Below are positions 1 through 8,476 of a stretch of 64,000 nt of DNA, in pieces. The stretch's first letter is position 1, and each line of letters starts with the position of its first letter. Position numbers and translations under genes: made by a program. Source of the stretch: Spongisporangium articulatum (GTDB lineage Bacteria; Actinomycetota; Actinomycetes; Actinomycetales; Kineosporiaceae); the NCBI RefSeq assembly GCF_044465595.1, contig NZ_JBITLV010000004.1, positions 372,001 to 436,000 on the forward strand. Direction: 5' to 3'. The notes beneath the pieces are model-generated. The model made no database searches, was not told the origin of the DNA, and saw only the letters and a list, made by a program, of their open reading frames with translations.

Positions 1-379
1 CGAGCGCCTCACCGGTTCCGACGCCCAGGCGGCCGGCGTGGACGTGCTCACCGGCGGCACCGACGTCCACCTCGTCCTGGTCGACCTGCGCGACAGCCAG
101 CTCGACGGCCAGCAGGCCGAGGACCGCCTCCACGAGGTCGGCATCACCGTGAACCGCAACGCCGTCCCGTTCGACCCGCGCCCGCCGATGGTCACCTCCG
201 GCCTGCGGATCGGCACCCCGGCGCTGGCCACCCGCGGCTTCGGCGACGAGCAGTTCACCGAGGTCGCCGACATCATCGCCGGTGCCCTGCAGCCGACCTG
301 CGACATCGCCGCGCTGCGCGCGCGGGTCGAGAAGCTCGCCGCCGACTTCCCGCTGTACCAGGGCCTCGAGTCGTGGTGA
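1..379 (+). CDS. glyA: Serine hydroxymethyltransferase, C-terminal part (cut by window start)
   Basis: PLP enzyme that interconverts serine and glycine and charges tetrahydrofolate with a one-carbon unit in the cytosol. The reading frame enters from base 2 and gives about 125 C-terminal residues. These contain family blocks: GGTDVHLVLVDLR, then VNRNAVPFDPRPP and TSGLRIGTPALATRGF, typical of the C-terminal domain of SHMT. The PLP lysine lies upstream of the window. The TGA stop overlaps the start of folD, so the two folate genes are translationally coupled and make a one-carbon operon. The family assignment is firm; only the missing N-terminus limits it. Confidence 0.95.
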   Translation, partial: ERLTGSDAQAAGVDVLTGGTDVHLVLVDLRDSQLDGQQAEDRLHEVGITVNRNAVPFDPRPPMVTSGLRIGTPALATRGFGDEQFTEVADIIAGALQPTCDIAALRARVEKLAADFPLYQGLESW

Positions 380-1269
380 CCGCGACCGATCGGACGACGT
401 CCGCGCGGGTTCTCGACGGCAAGGCGGCCCTGGCCGCCATCAAGGGTGAGCTGAAGGAGCGCGTGGCCGCGCTCGCGGCGCGGGGCGTCGTGCCCGGGCT
501 CGGCACCGTGCTGGTCGGTGAGGACCCCGGCAGCGCGACGTATGTCGCGATGAAGCACCGTGACTGCGCGGAGATCGGGATCACCTCGATCCGGGCGGAC
601 CTGCCCGCCACGGCGACGCAGGCCGACGTCGAGAACGCCGTGCGCGAGCTCAACGACGACCCGGCCTGCACCGGTTACATCGTCCAGCTGCCGCTGCCCA
701 AGGGCATCGATACCGACGCCGTCCTGGAGCTGATCGACCCCGCCAAGGACGCCGACGGCCTGCACCCGACCAACCTGGGTCGGCTCGTGCTGAACGTCAA
801 CGCGCCACTGAGCTCACCGCTGCCCTGCACCCCGCACGGCATCGTGGAACTCCTTCGCCGCAACGGCATCGACCTGAACGGCGCCGAGATCGCGGTGCTC
901 GGGCGGGGGGTCACGGTCGGCCGGCCGCTCGGCCTGCTGCTCACCCGGCGCGAGATCAACGCCACGGTCACGTTGTGCCACACCGGGACCCGCGACGTCG
1001 CCGCGCATCTGCGCCGGGCGGACGTGGTCGTCGCGGCGGCGGGCGTGGCGGGCATCGTCACGGCCGACATGGTCAAGCCGGGCGCCGTCGTCCTCGATGT
1101 CGGCGTCAGCCGCGTGGTCGGGGACGACGGGAAGTCGCGCCTGGCCGGCGATGTGGCTCCCGACGTCCGGCAGGTCGCGGGCTGGGTCGCACCCAACCCC
1201 GGCGGGGTGGGCCCGATGACCCGGGCCATGCTGCTGACCAACGTCGTGGACGCCGCCGAACGCCTCTGA
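373..1269 (+). CDS. folD: Methylenetetrahydrofolate dehydrogenase / methenyltetrahydrofolate cyclohydrolase
   Basis: Bifunctional cytosolic enzyme that oxidises 5,10-methylene-THF with NADP and hydrolyses methenyl-THF to 10-formyl-THF. At 298 aa it is of normal family length. Visible motifs: the catalytic Tyr57/Lys61 pair in TYVAMKHRD, the substrate block VQLPLPKGID, the dinucleotide-binding block with GRGVTVGRP (more often GRSxIVGRP), and PNPGGVGPMTRAML near the C-terminus. The start is GTG 373, or GTG 376, both inside the end of glyA (7 or 4 base overlap). A long palindrome follows the stop. Function follows from the family. Confidence 0.96.
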   Translation: MVTATDRTTSARVLDGKAALAAIKGELKERVAALAARGVVPGLGTVLVGEDPGSATYVAMKHRDCAEIGITSIRADLPATATQADVENAVRELNDDPACTGYIVQLPLPKGIDTDAVLELIDPAKDADGLHPTNLGRLVLNVNAPLSSPLPCTPHGIVELLRRNGIDLNGAEIAVLGRGVTVGRPLGLLLTRREINATVTLCHTGTRDVAAHLRRADVVVAAAGVAGIVTADMVKPGAVVLDVGVSRVVGDDGKSRLAGDVAPDVRQVAGWVAPNPGGVGPMTRAMLLTNVVDAAERL

Positions 1270-1277
1270 CCTACCCC

Positions 1278-1325
1278 GGTTACGCGCTGGTACGCGCGAC
1301 ATCCCGTGCGTACTGGCGCGTAACC
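1278..1325. terminator. Palindrome between convergent folD and M20 gene
   Basis: Inverted repeat with 18-base arms (1278-1295 and 1308-1325). They pair perfectly apart from a two-base internal mismatch, and the loop is 12 bases. It fills the gap between two convergent genes and has no U-tract, so I infer a bidirectional, possibly Rho-assisted, terminator. Confidence 0.6.
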
Positions 1326-1332
1326 GCAGCGG

Positions 1333-2541
1333 TCAGGTGAGCTGGCTCAGGGCCAGTTCGGCGTAGAGGGCGGCGCCGTCGGGCAGCACCCGGTCGTCGA
1401 ACGCGGCGTGCGGCGAGTGGTTGCTCGGCGCGGTCAGAGGGTCGTTGTCGTCGACGCAGGCACCGAGCAGCAGCATCGCGCCCGGCACCCGGTCGATCAC
1501 GCGCGAGAAGTCCTCGGTACCGGTGATCGGCCGGGACATCACGTCGGTCCGGTCGGCACCGAACAGCGAGTTCGCCACCTCCAGGCCCATTTCCGTCGCG
1601 GCGGAGTCGTTCATGGTGACCGGGTACTCCTCGACGTACTCGACGTCGGCGACCAGCCCGTGCGCCTCGGCGACCCCGTGGCACACCTGGATCAGCAGGT
1701 CCTTCACGCGCCGCCGCACCGACCGGTCGAACGTGCGCACGGTCGCCTCGAAACTCGCCGTCTCGGGGATGATGTTGCGCCGCGACCCCGCGTGCAGCGA
1801 ACCCACCGTCACGACGACCGCGTCGAAGGCGTCGACCCCGCGGTTCACGGCGGTCTGCAGGGCCAGCACCATCTCGCACGTGGCCGGCACCGGGTCGCGG
1901 GTCAGGTGCGGCGTCGATCCGTGCCCGCCGGCGCCGTGCACGGTCACGAACATCCCGTCGCTGGCGGCCATGATCGGCCCGGGCCGGGTGCTGACGTGCG
2001 CGCGCGGCATCATGTTCGGCATCACGTGCAGCGCGTACGCCATGTCGGCCGGGTGCCCGGCGGCGCTCAGCACGCCCGCATCGATCATCTTCTGCGCGCC
2101 GTCGTAACCCTCCTCGCCGGGCTGGAACATCAGGACGACGTCCCCCTGCAGCGTGGACCGGCGCGCGTCCAGCAGCCGCGCGGCGCCGATCAGCATGGTC
2201 GTGTGCAGGTCGTGCCCGCAGGCGTGCATCGCACCGTCCAGCACCGAGCGGTACGGGACGTCGACCTCCTCGTGCACGGGCAGCGCGTCCATGTCGGCCC
2301 GCAGCAGGACGACGGGTCTCGGCTCCTCGGGCTCGTGCTCGCCCGCGCCGCCGCGCAGGACGGCGGTCACCGAACTGATCTCCGAACCGGCGCTGATCTC
2401 CAGGTCGAGGTCGTCGAGCGCCTCGAGCACGGCATCCTGCGTGCGGGGCAGCCGCAGGCCGATCTCCGGGCGCTGGTGCAGGCGGTGCCGCAGCTGCGAG
2501 AGCTCGTCGGCCAGGCCCCGCGCGTCGTCGAGAAGGGTCAT
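1333..2541 (-). CDS. M20D family amidohydrolase (hippurate/indole-acetyl-amino-acid hydrolase-like)
   Basis: Metal-dependent amidohydrolase of the M20D peptidase family, expected to cleave N-acyl amino acids or similar amides in the cytosol. The 402 aa match the usual 390-420. Motifs in order: RADMDALP (81-88), HACGHDLHTT with metal ligands Cys108 and His110, FQPGEEGYDGA with the Glu143/Glu144 pair, the dimerisation-domain GAGGHGSTPH block, and TGTEDFS near residue 350. The ATG at 2541 is preceded by TACATA seven bases upstream, compatible with a leaderless start. It is divergent from xthA. The substrate cannot be told from sequence. A second member of the family is encoded at 18074-19264. 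Confidence 0.88.
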   Translation of the reverse strand: MTLLDDARGLADELSQLRHRLHQRPEIGLRLPRTQDAVLEALDDLDLEISAGSEISSVTAVLRGGAGEHEPEEPRPVVLLRADMDALPVHEEVDVPYRSVLDGAMHACGHDLHTTMLIGAARLLDARRSTLQGDVVLMFQPGEEGYDGAQKMIDAGVLSAAGHPADMAYALHVMPNMMPRAHVSTRPGPIMAASDGMFVTVHGAGGHGSTPHLTRDPVPATCEMVLALQTAVNRGVDAFDAVVVTVGSLHAGSRRNIIPETASFEATVRTFDRSVRRRVKDLLIQVCHGVAEAHGLVADVEYVEEYPVTMNDSAATEMGLEVANSLFGADRTDVMSRPITGTEDFSRVIDRVPGAMLLLGACVDDNDPLTAPSNHSPHAAFDDRVLPDGAALYAELALSQLT

Positions 2542-2639
2542 ACAGACCTATGTAGCGTGTTCGGGCCCACACCGGCAGTGTTTTGCGCGATCTGCCTGTG
2601 ACGGCTGGGACTGTCGCCGGGGTGCGGAACAATCGCCGC

Positions 2640-3440
2640 GTGCCCATCGAGCCCCGCCTCCTGACCGTCGCCTCCTGCAACGTGAACGGGGTGCGGGCCG
2701 CCGTCCGGCGCGGCATGGGCCCGTGGCTGGCGGCCACGAAGCCCGACGTCCTGTGCCTGCAGGAGGTCCGCGCGCCCGACGCCGAGGTCGCGGCCGTGCT
2801 GGGCGACGGCTGGTCGGGTGTTCACGCCGAGGCGGCGGCCAAGGGCCGCGCCGGGGTGTCGGTGCACTCGCGGGTCGCGCCCGTCGCCGTGCGTGTCGGG
2901 CTGCCGGGCTTCCTGGACGCCGGGCGCTGGGTCGAGGCCGACGTGCCGGTCGCGTCCGGGGTGCTGACCGTCTGCTCGACGTATGTGCACACGGGGGAGG
3001 CCGACACCCCGAAGCAGGACGAGAAGTACGCCTTCCTGGCTGCGATGCGTACCCGGCTGCTGGAGCTGGCGGCCGACGGGCGCTACGTGCTCGTGACCGG
3101 CGACTTCAACATCTGCCACCACGAGGTCGACTTGAAGAACTGGAAGGGCAACCTGAAGAAGTCCGGCTTCCTGCCCGACGAGCGGGCCTGGCTGACGGCT
3201 CTTCTCGAGAGTGGCTTCGTGGACGTCGGCCGCCGCCTGGGCGGTGAGGGTCCGGGCCCGTACACGTGGTGGTCGTGGCGCGGGCAGGCCTTCGACAACG
3301 ACGCGGGCTGGCGCATCGACTACCAGCTCGCCTCGGCCAACCTGGCCGCCCGGGCGGTGAAGGCGAGCGTGCACCGGGCGGCGACGTATGCGCAGCGGTG
3401 GAGCGATCACGCCCCGGTGGTCGTGACGTACGAGGTCTGA
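2640..3440 (+). CDS. xthA: Exodeoxyribonuclease III (AP endonuclease, EEP fold)
   Basis: Base-excision-repair nuclease that cuts at abasic sites and removes 3' blocking groups. It has 266 aa, as expected. Catalytic blocks are intact: Asn16 in CNVNGVR, Glu42 in LCLQEVR, GDFNICHHEVDLKNW, the RIDYQLAS block and the terminal SDHAPVV. I chose GTG 2640, which leaves nine residues before the first strand as in the family; an in-frame TTG at 2583 would add 19 residues without homology. An AACAAT box ends six bases before GTG 2640. Compare the degenerate EEP protein at 61889-63550, which has lost these same residues. Confidence 0.93.
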   Translation: MPIEPRLLTVASCNVNGVRAAVRRGMGPWLAATKPDVLCLQEVRAPDAEVAAVLGDGWSGVHAEAAAKGRAGVSVHSRVAPVAVRVGLPGFLDAGRWVEADVPVASGVLTVCSTYVHTGEADTPKQDEKYAFLAAMRTRLLELAADGRYVLVTGDFNICHHEVDLKNWKGNLKKSGFLPDERAWLTALLESGFVDVGRRLGGEGPGPYTWWSWRGQAFDNDAGWRIDYQLASANLAARAVKASVHRAATYAQRWSDHAPVVVTYEV

Positions 3441-3509
3441 GCCACCGGAACCGCGGGTAGGGCTCACCCGTTCCACCGGTCACGAGCCTCACCGTGGGAG
3501 GAGATCTCG

Positions 3510-4160
3510 ATGGGCTTCCTGGACAGGCTGTTCGGCCGCCCGGAGCAGCGGCAGTACGACTACGACCGGCAGCGCGCCGGCTGGAACGCTCCGCAGCAGC
3601 GGCAGGCCTACCCGTACGCGCGTGGGCAGGGGCTCAGCCCCGACGAGCAGGCGGTCGAGCGGTACAAGTACCTGCTGCGCACCGCGCCGCCCGACCAGAT
3701 CGAGCAGGCCCATGCTGAGGCGTTCGCGAAGCTGACGCCCGAGCAGCGCGCCCAGGTGCTGGCCGAGCTGAGCGCGGAGCTGCCGCCGGGGGAGCGGCCC
3801 GCCGACGCGCAGCCGCGGACGCTGGCCCGGGCGGCGACGCGGGCCGAGATGCGCAACCCCGGCACCCTCGAGCGGTCCTTCGGCCGCACCGGCGGCATGG
3901 GCGGCGGGATGGGGATGGGCGGCATGCTCGCGGGCGGCCTGCTCGCCGGCGTGGCGGGTGCCTTCATCGGGACGGCGGTCGCCGACGCCCTGTTCGACGA
4001 CGGTCCGTGGGACGGCGGGCTGTTCGAGACGGGTGACGGCGGTGACGCGGAAGCAGCCGCCGACACCGGGTACGACGGCGGTGGCTACGACGGCGGCGAC
4101 TTCAGCGGTGGCGACTTCGGTGGGGGCTTCGACGGCGGCGGGTTCGGCGGCGACTTCTAG
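3510..4160 (+). CDS. Unknown protein with glycine-rich, acidic C-terminal tail
   Basis: I do not recognise a characterised family. The 216 aa begin MGFLDRLFGRPEQRQ, a common start of small actinobacterial proteins of unknown role. A helical, charged block follows at about 45-95 (ERYKYLLRTAPPDQIEQAHAEA, then LTPEQRAQVLAEL). A glycine/methionine hinge (125-140) leads to one hydrophobic stretch (about 135-155), and the tail (170-216) repeats G-G-[FY]-D-G-G-[DG]-F. The start is well supported by GGGAGGAG seven to eight bases before ATG. It stands alone: xthA lies upstream on the same strand 69 bases away and a palindrome follows. It may be envelope-associated, but that is a guess. Confidence 0.75.
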   Translation: MGFLDRLFGRPEQRQYDYDRQRAGWNAPQQRQAYPYARGQGLSPDEQAVERYKYLLRTAPPDQIEQAHAEAFAKLTPEQRAQVLAELSAELPPGERPADAQPRTLARAATRAEMRNPGTLERSFGRTGGMGGGMGMGGMLAGGLLAGVAGAFIGTAVADALFDDGPWDGGLFETGDGGDAEAAADTGYDGGGYDGGDFSGGDFGGGFDGGGFGGDF

Positions 4161-4169
4161 CGCCGAGGA

Positions 4170-4224
4170 GAACGTTCTGCCCCGGAAGGCCGCCGTCCGG
4201 AGGCCCTTACGGGGCAGAACGTTC
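4170..4224. terminator. Palindromic repeat, family A copy 1
   Basis: Perfect 15-base arms (4170-4184 and 4210-4224; left arm GAACGTTCTGCCCCG) with a weaker inner AAGGCC/GGCCCTT stem. It lies between the convergent unknown gene and the MFS gene. The same arm sequence recurs at 12404-12462, and both right arms are followed by CACTCG. I infer a dispersed palindromic element that works as a bidirectional terminator. Confidence 0.7.
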
Positions 4225-4234
4225 CACTCGCGGA

Positions 4235-5743
4235 TCAGCGGTAGGTCAGCCGCCCCTCGAGTTCGAGTTGCAGCTCGGCCATGGCCAGGCGCATCTCGTC
4301 GAGCGCCACCGGCTCCGCCTCCGGGGCCTCGCCCGGCACCCGCCAGGGCAGGGTGACCAGGCAGATCACGGCCCCGACCAGCGCGATCGCCGTCGACACG
4401 TACAGCGCGGTGTGCAGCCCGTCGACGAACCCGGTCGCCGAGCCGCCGGCCAGGACCGACTGCGCCGGGAACAGCGCCCCGAGCCCGGCCACGCCGACCG
4501 CGATGCCGGTCTGCCGGAAGGCGTCGTTGATGCCCGCGGCCAGCCCGGAGTGCGTGGCCGCGCTCTCGCCGAGCACGAGCCCGCTCATGACCGGGTTGAA
4601 CACCCCGGCGCCGACGCAGGCGAGCATGAAGGCCCAGGTCATCGCCCAGCGCGAGCTGTCGACCTGCGCGGTCAGCCCCATCACCAGCAGGCCCGCGGCG
4701 ACCAGCACCAGCGACACCGCGAGGGTGACGGCGGGCGAGACCTTCTTGCCGATCTGTGCGGTGGCTCCGGCGACGAAGAACATCACCACGGTGCCCGGCA
4801 GGTAGGCCAGCCCGGCCTCGACGGGCGTCAGGTGCAGCACACCCTGCAGGTAGAAGGTGCAGTAGACGAACACGGCGAACATCGACGACGAGATCGCGAA
4901 CGCGGCCAGCTGGGCCCCGGTGAACGCGCGGTTGGCGAACATCTGCAGCGGCAGCATCGGCTGCTCGACGAGGGCCTCGACGGCGACGAACAACCCCAGC
5001 GACAGCGCGGCCCCGCCGAACGAGGCCAGTACGGTGCCCGACGTCCAGCCGTCGACGTTGCCCCGCATCAGGCCGAAGATCAGCAGGCCGAGGCCGAGCG
5101 CGGCCAGCACCTGGCCGGGGACGTCGAGGCCCCGCGGGTTCGAGTCCTTCGACTCCCGGACCCAGCGCGCCGTGACCGCCCAGGTCACGAGCCCGACCGG
5201 GACGTTGAGCAGGAAGATCGCGCGCCAGTCGACGTGCTGGGTGAGCATGCCGCCCAGCAGGGGGCCGACGGCGAAGGAGCCGCCGATGGTGGCGCCGTAC
5301 GCGGCCAGTGCACCGGCCCGCTGCTGCATCGACGGGTAGGCGTCGGCCAGCAGGGCCAGCGAGCAGGCGAACAGCACGGCGCCGCCGAGCCCCTGCACCG
5401 CGCGGGCGCCGTCCAGCCACCAGATCCCCGGTGCCCACGCGCAGGCCGCGGACGCGACCGTGAAGAGCACCAGCCCACCGGTGAAGACCCGCCGCCGGCC
5501 GCTGCGGTCGGCGAGCGACCCGGCGGAGAGGACGACGGCCGCCAGGGCCAGCGTGTAGGCGTCGACCACCCACTGCAGGCCGGTCATCGACGCGCGAAGG
5601 TCGGTGGCGATCGCGGGCAGCGCCGTGTTCACCACGGCGATGTCGAGCATGAGCATCGCGGTCGTCACGCAGACGACGGCGAGCGTGGCCCGTTGCACCG
5701 CGGGGGCGGGGGTCGGGACCTCGGGAGCGTGCGCGGCATTCAT
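4235..5743 (-). CDS. MFS drug-efflux transporter, 14-helix (DHA2) type
   Basis: Proton-driven exporter of the inner membrane, 502 aa, with about 14 hydrophobic segments. The signature D-IAVVNTALPAIATDL in helix 1 (motif D1 of DHA2 transporters), LADRSGRRRVF in loop 2-3 (motif A) and GGSFAVGPLLGG in helix 5 (motif C, antiporter) are visible. The ATG at 5743 is preceded by AGGAAG; upstream in-frame codons belong to a shadow frame. The C-terminal tail is acidic and cytosolic. The 5' region carries a 10-base inverted repeat and two direct repeats, suggesting control by a repressor, but no regulator gene is adjacent. The drug or metabolite exported is unknown. Confidence 0.9.
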   Translation of the reverse strand: MNAAHAPEVPTPAPAVQRATLAVVCVTTAMLMLDIAVVNTALPAIATDLRASMTGLQWVVDAYTLALAAVVLSAGSLADRSGRRRVFTGGLVLFTVASAACAWAPGIWWLDGARAVQGLGGAVLFACSLALLADAYPSMQQRAGALAAYGATIGGSFAVGPLLGGMLTQHVDWRAIFLLNVPVGLVTWAVTARWVRESKDSNPRGLDVPGQVLAALGLGLLIFGLMRGNVDGWTSGTVLASFGGAALSLGLFVAVEALVEQPMLPLQMFANRAFTGAQLAAFAISSSMFAVFVYCTFYLQGVLHLTPVEAGLAYLPGTVVMFFVAGATAQIGKKVSPAVTLAVSLVLVAAGLLVMGLTAQVDSSRWAMTWAFMLACVGAGVFNPVMSGLVLGESAATHSGLAAGINDAFRQTGIAVGVAGLGALFPAQSVLAGGSATGFVDGLHTALYVSTAIALVGAVICLVTLPWRVPGEAPEAEPVALDEMRLAMAELQLELEGRLTYR

Positions 5744-5752
5744 GACTGCTTC

Positions 5753-5854
5753 CTGTTCTCGGGAGGGCTTGCGGCCGGGGTGGCCGACTGCCGAGAACAG
5801 TGCCGGGACGTTCTTACCGATCACTTGGGTCCGGCTTGTACGCCGCTTGGTCCG
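5753..5854 (-). promoter_or_regulatory. Repeat-rich 5' region of the MFS gene
   Basis: Two features lie upstream of the MFS start. The first is an inverted repeat CTGTTCTCGG / CCGAGAACAG (5753-5762 and 5791-5800). The second is a direct repeat CTTGGGTCCG (5824-5833) and CTTGGTCCG (5846-5854), whose starts are 22 bases, two helix turns, apart. Spacing on one DNA face suits a regulator binding site; the inverted repeat could instead be a leader hairpin. Inference only. Confidence 0.4.
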
Positions 5855-5874
5855 ACTCCGGGAAGCGACGGGGA

Positions 5875-6471
5875 TCAGCGGCTGGCGTTGTAGACGACGG
5901 TGCCGGGATCGCGCCGGACGTGGTCCCGGTACTGCCGGAACGTCCGCAGGGCTCCGTCGCGCAGCACGTCCTGCTCCACGGCCAGCCCGCGGCGCTCCAG
6001 CTGGGCTACCCAGTCGGTGACCACCGGGCCCTCGTCGAACCCGGTCAGCTCCTCGAGCTCCGGGCCGTCGCCGGCCACGGCCAGGCGTGAGACCCCGCTC
6101 CAGAGAACGGCTCCCAGGCACATCGCGCACGGGCGCCAGTTGACGGTCAGCTCGAGACCGGGGCGCAGCGACCCGAGGTCCCAGCCCCCGGCGGCGACCT
6201 GGGCCAGGGAGACGGCGGTGACCTCGGCGTGCATCGAGGAGAGCCCCGAGGAGAGCACGACGTTCACGCCCGCGGACAGCAGCTCACCGGACGGCGAGCA
6301 GACGATCGCCGCGAACGGCCCACCGTTGCCCTCGACGTAGTTGCGGTCGGCGAGCGCGTGGACCAGCGCCATCCGCCCCTCGACCGTCGAGAGGTCCTCC
6401 CCGGCAGCGTGTTCCGCGACGAACGGCGCGACCCAGGCGGGCAGCTGCGCGCTGAGGGACGTCGGGAGCAT
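5875..6471 (-). CDS. Nucleoside/cytidine-type deaminase (zinc, CDA fold)
   Basis: Zinc hydrolase of the cytidine-deaminase-like superfamily, 198 aa. The zinc site is complete: His81 and catalytic Glu83 in MHAEV, and Cys115 and Cys118 in PCAMC. The arrangement (HAE, then PCxxC about 30 residues on) fits the guanine deaminase/tRNA adenosine deaminase/CMP deaminase group, and the C-terminal part resembles small nucleoside deaminases rather than TadA. It begins with ATG sharing one base with the manA stop (TGATG), so it is co-translated with manA. The base or nucleoside it deaminates is not decided by sequence; nucleoside salvage genes elsewhere in the window make a salvage role likely. Confidence 0.8.
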   Translation of the reverse strand: MLPTSLSAQLPAWVAPFVAEHAAGEDLSTVEGRMALVHALADRNYVEGNGGPFAAIVCSPSGELLSAGVNVVLSSGLSSMHAEVTAVSLAQVAAGGWDLGSLRPGLELTVNWRPCAMCLGAVLWSGVSRLAVAGDGPELEELTGFDEGPVVTDWVAQLERRGLAVEQDVLRDGALRTFRQYRDHVRRDPGTVVYNASR

Positions 6472-7655
6472 CAGAGCGCGCCCGGTGCGCCGCGGAAGAT
6501 CCGGCCGGAACCCATCACGGTCACCGGTCCGGCGCCGGCGGTCACGAACGCCGAGCGCCCCGGGAGCAGCTGCACGGCGTCGCCGCCGGCCAGGACGGTC
6601 ACCGCCCCCGACGTGCACAACACCACCTGCGGGCCCGGTACCGGGGTCAGCGCGACCGAGCCGTCGACGTCCAGGCGGCCGAGCCGGAAGTCGGGCACCG
6701 GTGGCAGCCAACTGGTCTCGCCGTTGGCGTCGCGCGAGACCACGGCCTGCGCGTACGGCCCGGGGGAGGTGTCGACGACGTGCAGCAGTTCCTGCACGGC
6801 GATCGGCTTCGGGGTCAGTCCGCAGCGCAGCACGTTGTCGGAGGCGGCCATGATCTCCACGCCCAGCCCGTCCAGGTAGCAGTGCGGCACCCCGGCGGGC
6901 ACGAAGATCGCGTCGCCGGGTGCCAGGTCCACGAGGCGCAGGAGCAGCGGTGCGACCACCATCGGGTCGAGCGGGTACAGGTCGACCAGCTTCGCGACCC
7001 AGGTGTGCGCCGGGTCGGTGCGGACGTCGTCCGGCAGCCTGTCCAGCGCGGCGGCGACCTCGGCGACCAGCTCGACCCGGTCGGCCTTGGGCCAGGTGAT
7101 CAGCGTCTCCAGGGTCGCGTGCAGCAGCACCGCGTCGGACTGCCCGCCGGTGGTCAGCGGGGCGGCCACCGCCGACAGTCGCGAGCCGAGCGGCGCCAGC
7201 AGAGCCGCGACCTCGGCGGCCGGCCGGAAGCCGAACAGCGCCTGCGTCGGCTCCAGCGCGTGCAGCAGTTCGGGCTTGTGCGCGTCGTCGACGTACGGCG
7301 AACCGGCCGTGCCGAACACCTCGCGGGCCCGCGCGGTCGACGGGTGCACCTGCACCGACAGCGGTTTGGCGATGGCCAGGATCTTCAGCAGGAAGGGCAG
7401 GCGGTCGCCGAACTCGGCCCGCGTGGCCGCCCCCAGGACCGCCTCGGGAGCCGAGGCGATCAGCTCGGGCAGGCTCACGTCGCCGCCGTCGACCTGCACG
7501 GACGACGGTGAGCCCGGGTGCGCCCCCATCCACAGTTCCGCCTCGGGACCGCCCGTGGACTTCCGCCCCTGGAGCCGGGCCAGCGCGGTGCGCGAGCCCC
7601 AGTCGTAGTCGCGGACCGGGTTGGTCATGGCCGCCACGGCAGGCGGAGCGTTCAT
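6471..7655 (-). CDS. manA: Mannose-6-phosphate isomerase, class I
   Basis: Zinc isomerase that interconverts fructose-6-phosphate and mannose-6-phosphate, feeding GDP-mannose and glycan synthesis. The 394 aa have the type I zinc ligands Gln102 and His104 (VQVHP), Glu129 (HKPE) and His258 (VPAGVPHCY), plus the active-site LRCGLTPK block. The chosen ATG 7655 has TAGGCT seven bases upstream, the pattern of a leaderless start; a second ATG nine codons in (7628) is also possible. The stop overlaps the deaminase start. GDP-mannose pyrophosphorylase is encoded at 16886 and a phosphohexomutase at 45190, completing the route. Confidence 0.94.
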   Translation of the reverse strand: MNAPPAVAAMTNPVRDYDWGSRTALARLQGRKSTGGPEAELWMGAHPGSPSSVQVDGGDVSLPELIASAPEAVLGAATRAEFGDRLPFLLKILAIAKPLSVQVHPSTARAREVFGTAGSPYVDDAHKPELLHALEPTQALFGFRPAAEVAALLAPLGSRLSAVAAPLTTGGQSDAVLLHATLETLITWPKADRVELVAEVAAALDRLPDDVRTDPAHTWVAKLVDLYPLDPMVVAPLLLRLVDLAPGDAIFVPAGVPHCYLDGLGVEIMAASDNVLRCGLTPKPIAVQELLHVVDTSPGPYAQAVVSRDANGETSWLPPVPDFRLGRLDVDGSVALTPVPGPQVVLCTSGAVTVLAGGDAVQLLPGRSAFVTAGAGPVTVMGSGRIFRGAPGAL

Positions 7656-7662
7656 GCCGACG

Positions 7663-7668
7663 AGCCTA
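7663..7668 (-). promoter_or_regulatory. -10 box of manA (leaderless)
   Basis: TAGGCT on the minus strand, seven bases before the manA ATG. No convincing -35 hexamer is visible. Confidence 0.5.
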
Positions 7669-8475
7669 CCCGGGGGAGGTCCCGGCGAATCCGAGGGACG
7701 GCCCGCCGGCCGGGACGACGAGCGGCAGGTAACCGGGCGGGACGCCGGGCACCTCGCGCACGGGGTGGGGGTCGGCCGGGCCGGGTTCGGCGCGGTCGGC
7801 CAGGGCGAGCAGGTCGTCGGTCAGGACGCCGGGGGAGCTGCGCGGGATGTCGTGCCCGGCTCCGGGGTACCAGCTGATCCGGGTCGTGGCCCGGGGCAGC
7901 CGGGACAGCGCGCGGGCGATGTCCGCCCGGGTCTGCGTCGCCCAGGCCTCCGTGCGGCCGTCGCCGGGCAGCGCTGCGCACAGCAGGGTCGGGACGGCGA
8001 TCAGCGGGTACCAGGCGCGGGGATCGGTGGCGCTCGCGTCGGGGCGCGACCAGCCACCGTCCACGCAGGCCACGCCGGCCACCCCGCCCCGGCGGGCGGC
8101 CAGCGACAGCGCGACCGCCCCGCCCCCGCCGTGCCCGGCGACGATCGGGGCCCGCCGCCCGCGCAGGTCGAGGACGTCGATCAGGTGCGCGACGTCGTCC
8201 GCGGCGGTGTCGACGTCCGGCACCGGGCGCGAGGACGACCCGGCGGTCAGCACGTCGAGGTCGGAGTCGCCGTGGCCGCGCAGGTCGATGGCAGCCACCG
8301 CGTGTCCGACCTGGTTGAGCCGCACGGCGACGTCGTGCCAGGTCTGGGAGTCCTGCCCGCGGTCGTGCAGCAGGAGGAACGGTCGTAGCGGTCCCTCGGC
8401 GTAGTGCACGGCCAGGCCGGGACCTCCCGCCAGGGGCACCACCGTCAACGAGAGACTACTCAGAGCAGTTATCAC
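7666..8475 (-). CDS. Alpha/beta-hydrolase fold protein lacking the nucleophile serine
   Basis: An alpha/beta-hydrolase fold is evident: LLLHDRG as oxyanion block, DLRGHGDSD after strand 5, a nucleophile-elbow segment VAGHGGGGAV and a C-terminal GAGHDIPRSSP with the catalytic histidine. In active members the elbow reads GHSxGG; here position 116 is glycine, so the nucleophile is missing and ordinary esterase chemistry is unlikely. Start: GTG 8475 has TACGCT seven bases upstream; an in-frame TTG at 8493 would overlap the upstream oxidoreductase gene. The C-terminal 40 residues are rich in Pro and Gly. It may be a pseudoenzyme or use a different mechanism; the partner is unknown. Confidence 0.75.
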   Translation of the reverse strand: MITALSSLSLTVVPLAGGPGLAVHYAEGPLRPFLLLHDRGQDSQTWHDVAVRLNQVGHAVAAIDLRGHGDSDLDVLTAGSSSRPVPDVDTAADDVAHLIDVLDLRGRRAPIVAGHGGGGAVALSLAARRGGVAGVACVDGGWSRPDASATDPRAWYPLIAVPTLLCAALPGDGRTEAWATQTRADIARALSRLPRATTRISWYPGAGHDIPRSSPGVLTDDLLALADRAEPGPADPHPVREVPGVPPGYLPLVVPAGGPSLGFAGTSPG

Positions 8476-8476
8476 A

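Noticed and set aside
2583..2639. Longer start (TTG 2583) for xthA
   Set aside because: The extra 19 residues have no counterpart in the family; GTG 2640 fits length and upstream box.
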